This document shows positions 6,774 through 14,915 of a DNA stretch of 64,000 nucleotides, one piece after another. Origin of the DNA: Cellulomonas sp. 73-145 (GTDB lineage: Bacteria > Actinomycetota > Actinomycetes > Actinomycetales > Cellulomonadaceae); NCBI GenBank assembly GCA_001898185.1, contig MKTI01000004.1, forward strand, positions 124,001 to 188,000, read 5' to 3'. Each line of letters starts with the position of its first letter. The stretch's first letter is position 1. The notes below the pieces were generated by a model that saw only the letters and a program-made list of their open reading frames with translations, was not told the DNA's origin and made no database searches. A program made the position numbers and the translations under genes.

Positions 6774-9674
6774 TCAGGCGTCGGCGGTGGTGCTCGTGGG
6801 GAGGTGGGACGCGAGGAGCTGGGCGAGGTGGACGCCCTGGACACCGGCGAGGTGGTCGGCCTGGGTGCGGCAGGAGAAGCCGTCGGCCAGGTAGACGTCG
6901 CCGGGAGCGGCGGCGCGCAGGGCCGGCAGCAGGGCGTGCTCGGCGACCGCGACGGAGACGTCGTAGTGACCGGCCTCCATGCCGAAGTTGCCCGCCAGGC
7001 CGCAGCAGCCCGCCAGCTCGGAGAACTGAGCGCCGGCCTCGCGCAGCAGGGTGCGGTCGGCAGTCCAGGTCATCACCGCGTGGTGGTGGCAGTGCGGCTG
7101 GACGACGGCGGTGACGTCGGAGAGGTCCGGCATCGACCAGCGGTCGCCGGGACCGATCGGCGCCGGTGCCGTGAGCAGCTCGGCCAGCGTGTGGGTGGCG
7201 CGAGCGACGGCGGCGGCGCGGGGGTCGTCGGGAAGCAGGTCCTTCAGGTCGGAACGCAGCACCGCGGTGCAGCTCGGCTCCAGGCCGACGATCGGGATGC
7301 CGTTCACCGCGAACGGCGCCAGCACTCCGAGCAGGTGGCGCAGGCGGTCCTTGGCACCGTCGAGCTGCCCGGTGGTGATCCACGTCAGGCCGCAGCACGC
7401 GTCGTGGTCGGGGACGATCACCTCGTACCCGGCGGCGCGCAGCACGGCGACGGCCGCGCGCGGGACGTCGGGGGCCAGCGAGTCGCTGAACGAGTCGGTC
7501 CACAGCAGGACGGGCGGACGACGGGCCGCCCGCTCGGCCGGCGGAGGCGTGCCGGCGACGACCACCTGATCGCGACCCTCGGCACGGGCCCACGCCCGGA
7601 ACGGCCGGTCGGCGAAGGTCACCATCTGCCGTCGGGGGTCCATGCCGCCTGCGCGCAGGACGGTCCGAGCCAGGGGGCGGATCCGGAGCGCGGTGTTGAC
7701 CAGGGACGAGACCCCCGGCACGGAGGTGACCAGCCGGGTCCAGCGGGGCAGCCAGCCGAGCACGTAGTGCGACACCGGCCGCAGCTTGTGCCGATAGGCC
7801 CGGTGCAGCACCTCGGACTTGTACTGGGCCATGTCGACGCCGGCCGGGCAGTCTGACGAGCACGCCTTGCACGCCAGGCACAGGTCGAGGGACTCGCGGA
7901 TCTCCGGTGCCGACCAGCCGCGCGACACGAGGCGGCCGTTGGCCAGCTCCTGCAGCACGCGGGCGCGGCCGCGGGTGGTGTCCTTCTCGTCGTGCGTCGC
8001 CTGGTAGCTGGGGCACATGAAGTCGCCGGCCGCCGTGTTGTCCGCCCGGCACTTGCCGACGCCGACGCAGCGGTGCACGGCGGTGGTCAGGTCGCCGTCG
8101 TCGTGCGCGAAGGAGAAGCCGACCGCGCCCAGGCGTTGGGCCGCGGGTCGGCGGAGGTCGGCATCGATCGGTCGGGGGCGGACCAGCACGCCCGGGTTGA
8201 GCAGGTCCTTCGGGTCGAGCAGCGCCTTGAACTGCTCGAACAGGCCGATGGCCGCCGGCGAGTACATCACCGGCAGCAGGTCGGAGCGGGCCCGGCCGTC
8301 TCCGTGCTCGCCGGACAGGGAGCCGCCGTGGGACGCGACCAGGGCGGCGGCGTCCTCCATGAAGGACCGCAGCGGCGTACCGGAGTCCTCCAGGGGCATG
8401 TCGAGACGCAGGTGCACGCAGCCGTCGCCGAAGTGGCCGTAGGCCATGCCGTCCACGTCGTGCCGCTGCATCAGCGCGGACAGCTCGCGCAGGTAGGTGC
8501 CGAGGTGCTCGGGCGGGACCGCGGAGTCCTCGAAGCCGGGCCACGCCTGTGCGCCGGACGCGGTGCGGCCGGCCAGACCCGCGCCGTCGGCGCGGATGCG
8601 CCACATCGCGGTCGCCTCGGGGCCGGGCGGGAACAGGCCGACGGCGTCGGTGGCGGCATCGGCCGCGAGCGCGCGAGCCGTCGACAGCGCCTCGTCGAGC
8701 GTCTCGCCGCCCACCTCGACGAACAGCCAGCCGCCGCCCTCCGGCAGGTCCGGTACGGCGGCGGCGCCGCGGACACGCCGGACCACGTCGACCAGCCGGG
8801 CGTCCATCCCCTCGATCGCCAGCGGCGCGTGGGCCAGCAGCGCCGGGACGTCGTCGGCCGCCACCGCCATGTCGGGGTAGCCGAGCACCACCAGCACGGG
8901 TGCCGCGGCTGTCGGGACGAGCCGGACGGTGGCCCCGAGCACGGTCACCACGGTCCCCTCGGTGCCGACCAGCGCCTTGGCCAGGTCGGTGCCGCGCTCC
9001 GGTAGCAGGTGCTCGAGCGAGTAGCCGGACACCTGCCGACCGAACCGGCCCAGCTCGGTGCGGATGGTCGACAGGTTGGCTCTGACCAGGGCATCGAGGC
9101 CGGGGACCGCGTCGAGCGCACCGGCACCGGCCCCGGCCGTGAACCGCCGACCGGTGCCGTCCACCACGTCGAGGCTGTGCACGTTGTCGCTGGTCCGGCC
9201 GTACGCGACGGCGTGGGGGCCACAGGCGTTGTTGCCGATCATCCCGCCGAGGGTGGCGCGGGTCCACGTCGACGGGTCGGGGCCGAACCGCAGGCCGTGC
9301 GGCGCGGCCTCGCGCTGGAGGGTCGCCATGACGGTGCCGGGCTGGATGCGGGCGGTGCGCGCCTCCGGGTCCAGATCCAGCACGCGGTTCACGTGACGGG
9401 ACCAGTCGAGCACGACGCCGGGGCCGATCGCGTTGCCGGCCACCGAGGTGCCCGCGCCGCGGGACGTGACCGGGATCCCGAGCTCGCGGGCGACGGTCAG
9501 GGCGGCGAGGGCGTCGTCCTCGTCGTGCGGGAAGACGACGACGCGCGGCACGACGCGGTAGTTCGAGGCGTCGGTGGAGAACTCGGCGCGACGGCGGGCG
9601 GAGTCGTCGACCTCGCCGCGCACCGCCGAGCGGAGCCCGGCGACGAGGGCGTCGGTCGCAGTCGCGGTGGCCAC
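6774..9674 (-). CDS. FAD-linked oxidase / Fe-S (GlpC-type) fusion oxidoreductase
   Basis: This 966-residue fusion resembles D-lactate/D-2-hydroxyacid dehydrogenases with a C-terminal heterodisulfide-reductase-like half. The N-terminal half (about residues 30-500) carries the PCMH FAD-binding motif SRGAGTSVAGNA and GGMIGNNACGPHAVAYGRTSD. Two ferredoxin-type Cys clusters follow: C-x6-C with a trailing Cys-Pro near residues 535-560, and CLACKACSSDCP near 596-608. CCG-domain regions follow (SCTAVLRSDL and CCGLAGNFGM). It is probably a membrane-associated dehydrogenase passing electrons to quinone; the substrate is unproven. It starts with GTG and stands alone with no glycolate or lactate genes beside it. 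Confidence 0.9.
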   Translation of the reverse strand: MATATATDALVAGLRSAVRGEVDDSARRRAEFSTDASNYRVVPRVVVFPHDEDDALAALTVARELGIPVTSRGAGTSVAGNAIGPGVVLDWSRHVNRVLDLDPEARTARIQPGTVMATLQREAAPHGLRFGPDPSTWTRATLGGMIGNNACGPHAVAYGRTSDNVHSLDVVDGTGRRFTAGAGAGALDAVPGLDALVRANLSTIRTELGRFGRQVSGYSLEHLLPERGTDLAKALVGTEGTVVTVLGATVRLVPTAAAPVLVVLGYPDMAVAADDVPALLAHAPLAIEGMDARLVDVVRRVRGAAAVPDLPEGGGWLFVEVGGETLDEALSTARALAADAATDAVGLFPPGPEATAMWRIRADGAGLAGRTASGAQAWPGFEDSAVPPEHLGTYLRELSALMQRHDVDGMAYGHFGDGCVHLRLDMPLEDSGTPLRSFMEDAAALVASHGGSLSGEHGDGRARSDLLPVMYSPAAIGLFEQFKALLDPKDLLNPGVLVRPRPIDADLRRPAAQRLGAVGFSFAHDDGDLTTAVHRCVGVGKCRADNTAAGDFMCPSYQATHDEKDTTRGRARVLQELANGRLVSRGWSAPEIRESLDLCLACKACSSDCPAGVDMAQYKSEVLHRAYRHKLRPVSHYVLGWLPRWTRLVTSVPGVSSLVNTALRIRPLARTVLRAGGMDPRRQMVTFADRPFRAWARAEGRDQVVVAGTPPPAERAARRPPVLLWTDSFSDSLAPDVPRAAVAVLRAAGYEVIVPDHDACCGLTWITTGQLDGAKDRLRHLLGVLAPFAVNGIPIVGLEPSCTAVLRSDLKDLLPDDPRAAAVARATHTLAELLTAPAPIGPGDRWSMPDLSDVTAVVQPHCHHHAVMTWTADRTLLREAGAQFSELAGCCGLAGNFGMEAGHYDVSVAVAEHALLPALRAAAPGDVYLADGFSCRTQADHLAGVQGVHLAQLLASHLPTSTTADA

Positions 9675-9744
9675 GGCTGGCAGTCTCGCATCGCCTGACG
9701 GGCGGTGGACGGCGTGCCCGCTGAGCGGTCAACCGCCGGGGACG

Positions 9745-10656
9745 TCAGCTGCAGCCCGGGTCGTCCGGGTGCTCGGTGCAGGTGCCGGCGACGAGGTGGG
9801 CGCGCAGCTCCTGGACCTCGAAGGGGGCGCTGGTCGCGGTGGTGGTGGCCGTGCCGGCGACGTCGTGCCAGACGGTGGTGCCGACGACGCGGTACCGGCC
9901 CGTCCAGGTGGTGGTGAGGGTGATGGTCCGGGTACCGAGTCGGCGGTAGACGTGGCTGGTGTCCTGGTGCGGCCACGGTGCGCCGGGGCTGGTGGTGGCC
10001 AGTGGAGCCGACCCGTCGCCGAAGTCGTAGGTGAACCGGCTGGGGGTGGCCTCGACCTCCATGGGATACCCGAGCAGGTCCGTCGTCAGGTGCACCACAG
10101 CGGGGTCGGTGTAGACGATCGTCTCCTTGTTGACCAGCACCCAGGCGCGGGCCGGCTGGACGTTGAGGGTGGGCGCCGGCAGCGGCAGGCGGCGGAAGTC
10201 CTCGGCGGTCATCGGCGGGACGACGTCCTCCGGGCAGCCGTACCCGCGGACCAGCTGCCACGGCAGGCCGGTCCAGGGGACCGTGACCGCGGGTCGGGTC
10301 TGGCGCCAGAGCGGCAGCGTGGGCTGTCCGGCGTCGCAGACCAGCGGACGGCGGGTGGCGTTGTTGGCGGAGCAGCCGGGAAGCGCCGGATCGCCCCCGA
10401 CGACCTCGCCGACGGCCGGCCCCGGCTCCGGGTTCGCGTCGGTCGAGGAATCGCACAGTGGCGCCCTCATGAACCGAACGAGCACCTGATCCGGTGCCAC
10501 ACGCCGAGCGGCCGCCACAGCCTGCGCCGCCTCCCACGCCGTCAGCTCGACCATCCCGTCGCGCGCCTCAGCGAGGAAAGGGTCGTTGCCAGCGGTACCA
10601 CCGCCTGCTGCGAGCACCGCGGCCACCACGAGCGAGAGCGGCAGTCGTAGCGTCAT
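9745..10656 (-). CDS. Exported PKD-like domain protein
   Basis: The 303-residue protein has an N-terminal signal sequence (TLRLPLSLVVAAVLAAGGG) and is predicted to be secreted or cell-surface. A PKD-like segment occurs near residue 210 (TYDFGDGS, followed by HVYRRLGTRTITLTTTW). Several Cys could form disulfides (CDSST, PGCSANN, CTEHPDDPGC). Such proteins commonly pair with DUF6318 lipoproteins in actinobacteria. Here the start overlaps the stop of the DUF6318 gene by 4 bp (ATGA), so they are co-translated. The function is unknown; surface binding or adhesion is a guess. Confidence 0.75.
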   Translation of the reverse strand: MTLRLPLSLVVAAVLAAGGGTAGNDPFLAEARDGMVELTAWEAAQAVAAARRVAPDQVLVRFMRAPLCDSSTDANPEPGPAVGEVVGGDPALPGCSANNATRRPLVCDAGQPTLPLWRQTRPAVTVPWTGLPWQLVRGYGCPEDVVPPMTAEDFRRLPLPAPTLNVQPARAWVLVNKETIVYTDPAVVHLTTDLLGYPMEVEATPSRFTYDFGDGSAPLATTSPGAPWPHQDTSHVYRRLGTRTITLTTTWTGRYRVVGTTVWHDVAGTATTTATSAPFEVQELRAHLVAGTCTEHPDDPGCS

Positions 10657-11318
10657 TCGGCTTGCTTCGGCTGGACGCCGCGCACGCGCCAGGTGCCGTC
10701 TTCGAACAGAACGACGATGTCAGATTCATAGCGTCCGGCGGGCTGATCCTTCACGACCGCGCCAGCGGTGATGACGACCTGCGACGTGGCGCCTTCACTT
10801 GTGACTTGGATGTCGAAGAACTTCCCGGGGGTCACTTCTGTCCCCTTGACAGCAGTGATGGTGAAGGCTCCCCCCACGGTGTGCCGGCCCACGCTGGTGG
10901 CTTCGGACACGTGGGTCCGCACACTCGCGCAGAAGTTGCAGTCCGGGTGGGCAAGGGCGTTCCACGCAGACAGGTCGCCTGTTTGGTAGGCGTACGGGTA
11001 GAGCAGCAGGAAGTAGGCGGCGACGGCCTTCGCGCCGTCGAGGGTCGGCGGCTGATCCAGTGCGGCGGGCCGTGCCGGTGCGACACCGTCGGGCAGCGGC
11101 CCGAGCGTGGGGTTGGCGACCGCGGCGGCCGTGGGTGTCGCGGAGGCCGGTGTCGATGACGGCGCCGCGGTCGGGGACACGGTCGGTCCCGTCGTAGTGC
11201 CCCAGGGAGGCTCACGAGGCGGACCGTCAGGGCCACCTGGGGCGCAACCCGCGAGGGCCGCCCCGACCAGCAGGACCGTGACGAGCGCACGCGCGAGCGG
11301 ACGAGAACCTGGGGACAT
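10653..11318 (-). CDS. DUF6318 family lipoprotein
   Basis: The 221-residue protein starts at ATG 11318, chosen because a lipoprotein signal follows at once: a hydrophobic stretch ending VGAALAGCAPG, lipobox LAGC. A Ser/Thr/Ala/Pro linker leads to the DUF6318 domain: LDGAKAVAAYFLLLYPYAYQ, an HPDCNFC cysteine pair, then GGAFTITAVKG and WRVRGVQP. The fold recalls NTF2/SnoaL-like domains. It is anchored outside the membrane and is encoded as the first gene of a two-gene operon with the PKD protein. No enzymatic role is known for the family. Confidence 0.85.
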   Translation of the reverse strand: MSPGSRPLARALVTVLLVGAALAGCAPGGPDGPPREPPWGTTTGPTVSPTAAPSSTPASATPTAAAVANPTLGPLPDGVAPARPAALDQPPTLDGAKAVAAYFLLLYPYAYQTGDLSAWNALAHPDCNFCASVRTHVSEATSVGRHTVGGAFTITAVKGTEVTPGKFFDIQVTSEGATSQVVITAGAVVKDQPAGRYESDIVVLFEDGTWRVRGVQPKQAE

Positions 11319-11429
11319 GCCCGGAATGTACTGGTTGACACCAGTCACGGTGGGCGATTCAGACGGTTCTGTGGACCCCTCTCCGGCGAGACGGCGGACG
11401 CGCCACCGCGAGCTGAGCACTCTGCATCC

Positions 11430-11474
11430 AGACGAGCAGTTCGCACTGCTCACCTGAGTGCAAAGTGCTCGTCT
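11430..11474. terminator. 45-nt imperfect hairpin between feo operon and DUF6318 gene
   Basis: AGACGAGCAGTTCGCACTG (11430-11448) pairs with GAGTGCAAAGTGCTCGTCT (11456-11474) with about three mismatches. A nested GAGCAGT/ACTGCTC hairpin lies at 11434-11451. There is no clear T-run. It sits in the 227-bp gap after the feoC-like gene and could end the iron operon; a dispersed palindromic element is the alternative. Confidence 0.5.
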
Positions 11475-11545
11475 CGGCTCGAGGGCCGGGCCGAGGACAC
11501 GGTGGGCCGAGGACGCGGTTGGCCGGGGACCGGGGTGGTCCGCCC

Positions 11546-11788
11546 TCAGCGGGCGAAGGGGCAGCCGGCGCAGGCCAACGGGTTCACGGTCGCCGTCCGG
11601 CAGCCGGTGCCGCACGGCGCGGCACTCCGCCCCGACGACTCTCCCCCGGCGCGCAGCACCAGGCCGATCCGCTCCGCATGGTCGAGAGCCGCGTGCACCA
11701 GCCCCTCGTCCACACCGAGCACCGCGGCGACCCGCTGCGGGGGCAGCCCGCGGCCGGTCTCGCGCAGCACCTGCGTCAGGACGCTCAT
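11546..11788 (-). CDS. FeoC-like small winged-helix/Fe-S protein
   Basis: This 80-residue protein is encoded directly after feoB, its ATG overlapping the feoB stop by one base. The N-terminal ~45 residues (SVLTQVLRETG, then VAAVLGVDEGLVHAALDHAE) look like a winged helix. Cys59, Cys63, Cys73 and Cys76 form a potential Fe-S ligand set (CGTGC and CAGC), as in FeoC. FeoC proteins bind FeoB or regulate its turnover. Identification rests on position, size and the cysteine set rather than overall similarity. Confidence 0.75.
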   Translation of the reverse strand: MSVLTQVLRETGRGLPPQRVAAVLGVDEGLVHAALDHAERIGLVLRAGGESSGRSAAPCGTGCRTATVNPLACAGCPFAR

Positions 11789-13920
11789 CAGGCGCCCAGC
11801 AGTCGTGAGCCGAGCTGGAAGGCCGCCACCGCGAGCAGCCAGGCGATCACCAGCGAGCTGCCGACGGACACGGCCGTCCAGCGCGACCCGAACAGCCGGC
11901 GCTGCTCGGCGACCGTCGCGAGGCACGGCGTGTACGCCAGCACGAACACCATGAACGCGAACGCCGCCGACTGCGGGGCGCCACCCGACGTCCGGTCGAA
12001 CGTGGCGCGCAGCTGCGTGCCCAGGGAGCCACCCGACGTCGCCGAGGGGACGCCGGACGACGAGGCGCCCGACGACGACGTGCCTGACGAGGCCGTCGTC
12101 GATGCGGCACCGCCGGTCGGGCCCTGGACGGCGTAGGTCTGCGCCATCGAGCCGACCACCACCTCCTTGGCGACGAAGCCGGTCATCAGCGCCGAGGACG
12201 CGTGCCAGTCGGCGAACCCGGCGGGGCCGAACACCGGCGCGATGCCGGCCGCCACCCGCCCGTACACGCTGTCCGCCACCGGCACCTGGGCCACCGAGTA
12301 CCCGGATGTCGCCGGGATGGCCATCAGCACCCACACGGCGGACAGGGTGATCACGATGATGGTCCCGGCCTTGGTGACGAAGGCCCGGACCCGGACCCAG
12401 GCGGACGTGGCGATCGCCCGCAGGCGGGGCCGCTGGTAGGCGGGCAGCGCCAGCACGAACGGCTCGCGGCGCAGGTCGCGGAACGCCGTCCGGCGCAGCA
12501 GCAGGCCGATGCCGATCACCAGCAGGGCCGAGAGCAGGTACATCGCGAGCACGGCCAGCCCGGCGTGCCCCGGGAAGAACGCCCCGGCGAGCATGAGGTA
12601 GACGGTCAGCCGCGCCGTGCAGCTGGTGAACGGGATCAGCAGGCCGGACAGCAGCCGCTGGCGGGCGTGCGGCAGGGTGCGGGTGGCCGACAGGGCGGCG
12701 ACGTTGCAGCCGAATCCCACGACGAGCGGCAGCACGGCACGGCCGTCGAGCCCGAGCGCCCGCATCGCGCGGTCGGCGACGAACGCCGCACGGGCGAGGT
12801 AGCCGGAGTCCTCCAGCAGCGCGACGGCGACGAACATCAGCGCCATCAGCGGTGCGAAGGACAGGACGGTCGCGACGCCGGCGAGCAGGCCGTCGACGAC
12901 GAACCCGCCGACCCACGGCGGTGCACCGCCGAGCCAGCCGCGCAGCAGCCCGCCGAACCAGCCGACGACGAGGTGGTTCACGCCGTCCATCAGCGGGGCG
13001 GCCGCCGTGGTGGCCAGCTGGAACAGGCCCCACATCACCGCGAGCAGCACCGGCACGCCGACCCAGGGCCGCAGCAGCCAGGCGTCCACCCGGTCCGACC
13101 ACGTGCGGACGGCACCGGCCGCCGCGCCCGACCGTGCGCCGTCGGCAGCGGCTGCCGAGTCGTCCGACGGCGCGAGCCGAGCGAGCACCCCCTCGACCCA
13201 CTCGAACAGGTCGGCCGCCTCGGCCAGCCGCGGGTCGAGGTCGTCGTCGAGGGCGAGGTCGTCGAGCGCCCGGGCCTCGTCGGGCCCGGTCGCGCCCGGC
13301 CCCGTCGCGCGCGACGCACCAGGACGCACGACGAGCCGGACGGGCGGCCCGTCGAGCGCCGACCGCACCGCGCCGACCAGGACGTCCACACCCGCGCCGG
13401 TCCGCGGGTCGAGCCCGACCACCGGCACACCGAGCGCCGTCGCGAGCGCCTCCGGGTCGACGTCCATGCCGCGGGCGGCCGCCACGTCCCGCATGGTCAG
13501 CCCCACCAGCACGGGCATCCCAGCGCGGGCCACCTGCGCGACGAGGTACAGGGACCGAGCCAGCGCCGAGGCGTCGGCCAGCACCACCACCAGGTCGAGG
13601 GTGCCGAGCGGCCCGGTGCCGGCGACGGCGTCGGCCGTCACCTGCTCGTCCGGCGTGCGCGCCAGCAGGCTGTACGCGCCCGGCAGGTCGACGAGCAGCG
13701 CACCGGCCGCCCGCCACGGTCCGGTGGCCAGCTCGACGGTGGTGCCGGGGGCGTTGACCACCTGCTGCCGGGAGCCGGTGACCGCGTTGAACAGGGTCGA
13801 CTTGCCGACGTTGGGGCTGCCGACCAGGGCGACGGTCGCCTGCCGGGTGCCGGGCCCGGTGTCCCCCGTGCCGCGGCGTGCCGCCAGCGTGGCGACGTCG
13901 GACGACTCGTGGCAGCTCAT
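11788..13920 (-). CDS. feoB: Ferrous iron transporter FeoB
   Basis: FeoB of 710 residues from the ATG at 13920, overlapping feoA by 4 bp; the frame stays open upstream but that part is out of family. It has an N-terminal G domain with P-loop GSPNVGKST (residues 34-42), a G2 threonine in PGTTVE and G3 DLPG. The G4 position reads TMRD rather than the usual NxxD. A helical region and a polytopic membrane half follow, with GFGCNVAAL and SCTARLTVY, typical of FeoB gate regions. It carries Fe2+ inward across the cytoplasmic membrane, driven or gated by GTP hydrolysis. A Ser/Thr/Gly/Ala-rich stretch (about residues 605-640) lies between late membrane segments. Expression is probably iron-repressed. 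Confidence 0.95.
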   Translation of the reverse strand: MSCHESSDVATLAARRGTGDTGPGTRQATVALVGSPNVGKSTLFNAVTGSRQQVVNAPGTTVELATGPWRAAGALLVDLPGAYSLLARTPDEQVTADAVAGTGPLGTLDLVVVLADASALARSLYLVAQVARAGMPVLVGLTMRDVAAARGMDVDPEALATALGVPVVGLDPRTGAGVDVLVGAVRSALDGPPVRLVVRPGASRATGPGATGPDEARALDDLALDDDLDPRLAEAADLFEWVEGVLARLAPSDDSAAAADGARSGAAAGAVRTWSDRVDAWLLRPWVGVPVLLAVMWGLFQLATTAAAPLMDGVNHLVVGWFGGLLRGWLGGAPPWVGGFVVDGLLAGVATVLSFAPLMALMFVAVALLEDSGYLARAAFVADRAMRALGLDGRAVLPLVVGFGCNVAALSATRTLPHARQRLLSGLLIPFTSCTARLTVYLMLAGAFFPGHAGLAVLAMYLLSALLVIGIGLLLRRTAFRDLRREPFVLALPAYQRPRLRAIATSAWVRVRAFVTKAGTIIVITLSAVWVLMAIPATSGYSVAQVPVADSVYGRVAAGIAPVFGPAGFADWHASSALMTGFVAKEVVVGSMAQTYAVQGPTGGAASTTASSGTSSSGASSSGVPSATSGGSLGTQLRATFDRTSGGAPQSAAFAFMVFVLAYTPCLATVAEQRRLFGSRWTAVSVGSSLVIAWLLAVAAFQLGSRLLGA

Positions 13921-14201
13921 CGGGCCGCCGCCGAGGTGGCGTATCCCGCGCCGGCCACTGCGCCCGCCACCGCGCCGGCCGTCGCCGGCTCGACGGTGAT
14001 CCGCGCGCACGTCGCCGAGTCGAGCGCGAACCGGTCGGCGCCGACGGCGACCACCCGGCCCTGTGCCCCGACGTCGTGGGTGACCTGCACCAACGCACCG
14101 GCGCGCAGACCGAGCTCACCGAAGCGGAGGCGTGCGGCGGGGTCGACGTCCACCCGCACGATCCGCACGACCATGCCCGCCCGGCAGGCTCCCAGCTCCA
14201 T
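13917..14201 (-). CDS. feoA: Ferrous iron transport protein A (FeoA)
   Basis: The 94-residue SH3-like protein is a cytoplasmic accessory of FeoB. The core LRFGELGLRAGALVQVTHDV is characteristic, followed by VVAVGADRFALD and ending in an Ala-rich tail. Its ATG at 14201 lies 15 bp downstream of an IdeR-like box, and its stop overlaps the feoB start (ATGA), giving feoA-feoB-feoC order. FeoA is thought to bind the FeoB G domain and promote transport. Confidence 0.92.
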   Translation of the reverse strand: MELGACRAGMVVRIVRVDVDPAARLRFGELGLRAGALVQVTHDVGAQGRVVAVGADRFALDSATCARITVEPATAGAVAGAVAGAGYATSAAAR

Positions 14202-14215
14202 ACCCTCACGCTAAC

Positions 14216-14234
14216 TAAGGGTTGCCTTGCCTCA
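14216..14234 (-). promoter_or_regulatory. IdeR/DtxR-type iron box upstream of feoA
   Basis: On the coding strand the site reads TGAGGCAAGGCAACCCTTA. It agrees at about 14 of 19 positions with the actinobacterial iron box TTAGGTTAGGCTAACCTAA and keeps its symmetry. At 15 bp from the feoA ATG it would overlap the promoter or start region, consistent with repression when Fe2+ is plentiful. Confidence 0.75.
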
Positions 14235-14342
14235 TAGGACAGTGGTCCCGGGCGGTGGGACGGGGTGGTGAGGTGGGCCACAGCGCGCTGGACCGCGGTG
14301 AGGCGAGCCGCGAGAAGACGTCGGGCACAAGGAGCCGCGCAC

Positions 14343-14392
14343 GACGACGGCGCCGGCCCGCGGGTCTGCACCCGCCGGTCGGCGCCGTCGTC
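14343..14392 (-). terminator. Strong hairpin after OsmC gene
   Basis: A 13-bp perfect stem, GACGACGGCGCCG (14343-14355) with CGGCGCCGTCGTC (14380-14392), has further GC pairing inside the loop. It lies 16 bp past the OsmC stop. There is no T-run, as is common for actinobacterial terminators. Confidence 0.7.
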
Positions 14393-14407
14393 CCGGCGTC
14401 CGGGTGA

Positions 14408-14845
14408 TCAGATCAGCGCGGCGTCCAGCGACACGGTGGTGCCGGTCAGCGCCTTGCTGACGGGGCAGCTCGCCTTCGCGTCCTCCGCCACCGCCTGGAA
14501 CCCGTCGGCGTCCATCCCGTCCACCTCACCGCGCACGGTGAGCGTGATCCCGCTGATCCGGAAGCCGCCAGCCGGGTCCGGGCTGAGCCGTACGTCGGCG
14601 AGCACGTCGAGGCTCCTCGGCGTGCCGCCCGCCTGCGCGATCAGGGCGGACAGCTGCATGGCGTAGCAGGACGAGTGCGCGGCGGCGATCAGCTCCTCGG
14701 GGCTCGTCGTGCCCTGCGCGTCGTCGGAGGTGCGCCGCGGGAACGAGACGTCGTACCGCCCCGCCTTGGAGCTGAGCAGCTCGACGTGGCCGCCGCCGTC
14801 CTCGAGGCCTCCGGTCCAGTCGGTGCGTGCGCTGCGCGTGGCCAT
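14408..14845 (-). CDS. OsmC family peroxiredoxin
   Basis: The protein has 145 residues from the ATG at 14845, preceded by AAGGAG. OsmC/Ohr enzymes reduce organic hydroperoxides in the cytoplasm with a Cys pair. Cys60 (HSSCYAMQLS) and Cys127 (EDAKASCPVSKAL) are both present, and TSPEELIAAAHSS is the family signature. Sequence features favour the OsmC rather than the Ohr subgroup. It is monocistronic, followed by a strong hairpin. The neighbouring feo operon makes iron/oxidative stress a natural theme, but no shared regulation is visible. Confidence 0.92.
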   Translation of the reverse strand: MATRSARTDWTGGLEDGGGHVELLSSKAGRYDVSFPRRTSDDAQGTTSPEELIAAAHSSCYAMQLSALIAQAGGTPRSLDVLADVRLSPDPAGGFRISGITLTVRGEVDGMDADGFQAVAEDAKASCPVSKALTGTTVSLDAALI

Positions 14846-14915
14846 CGCAGATCTCCTTCGTGATGGGAGTCCGGGCGCGGGTCGGCGCCCGGCTCCCACG
14901 CTAGAAGTCAGCGGG

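Noticed and set aside
6313..9732. Open frame of 1139 codons on the minus strand over the FAD oxidoreductase
   Set aside because: It is an out-of-frame shadow rich in Arg/Pro/Gly of the real gene 6774-9674, which has full family motifs; high GC keeps shadow frames open.
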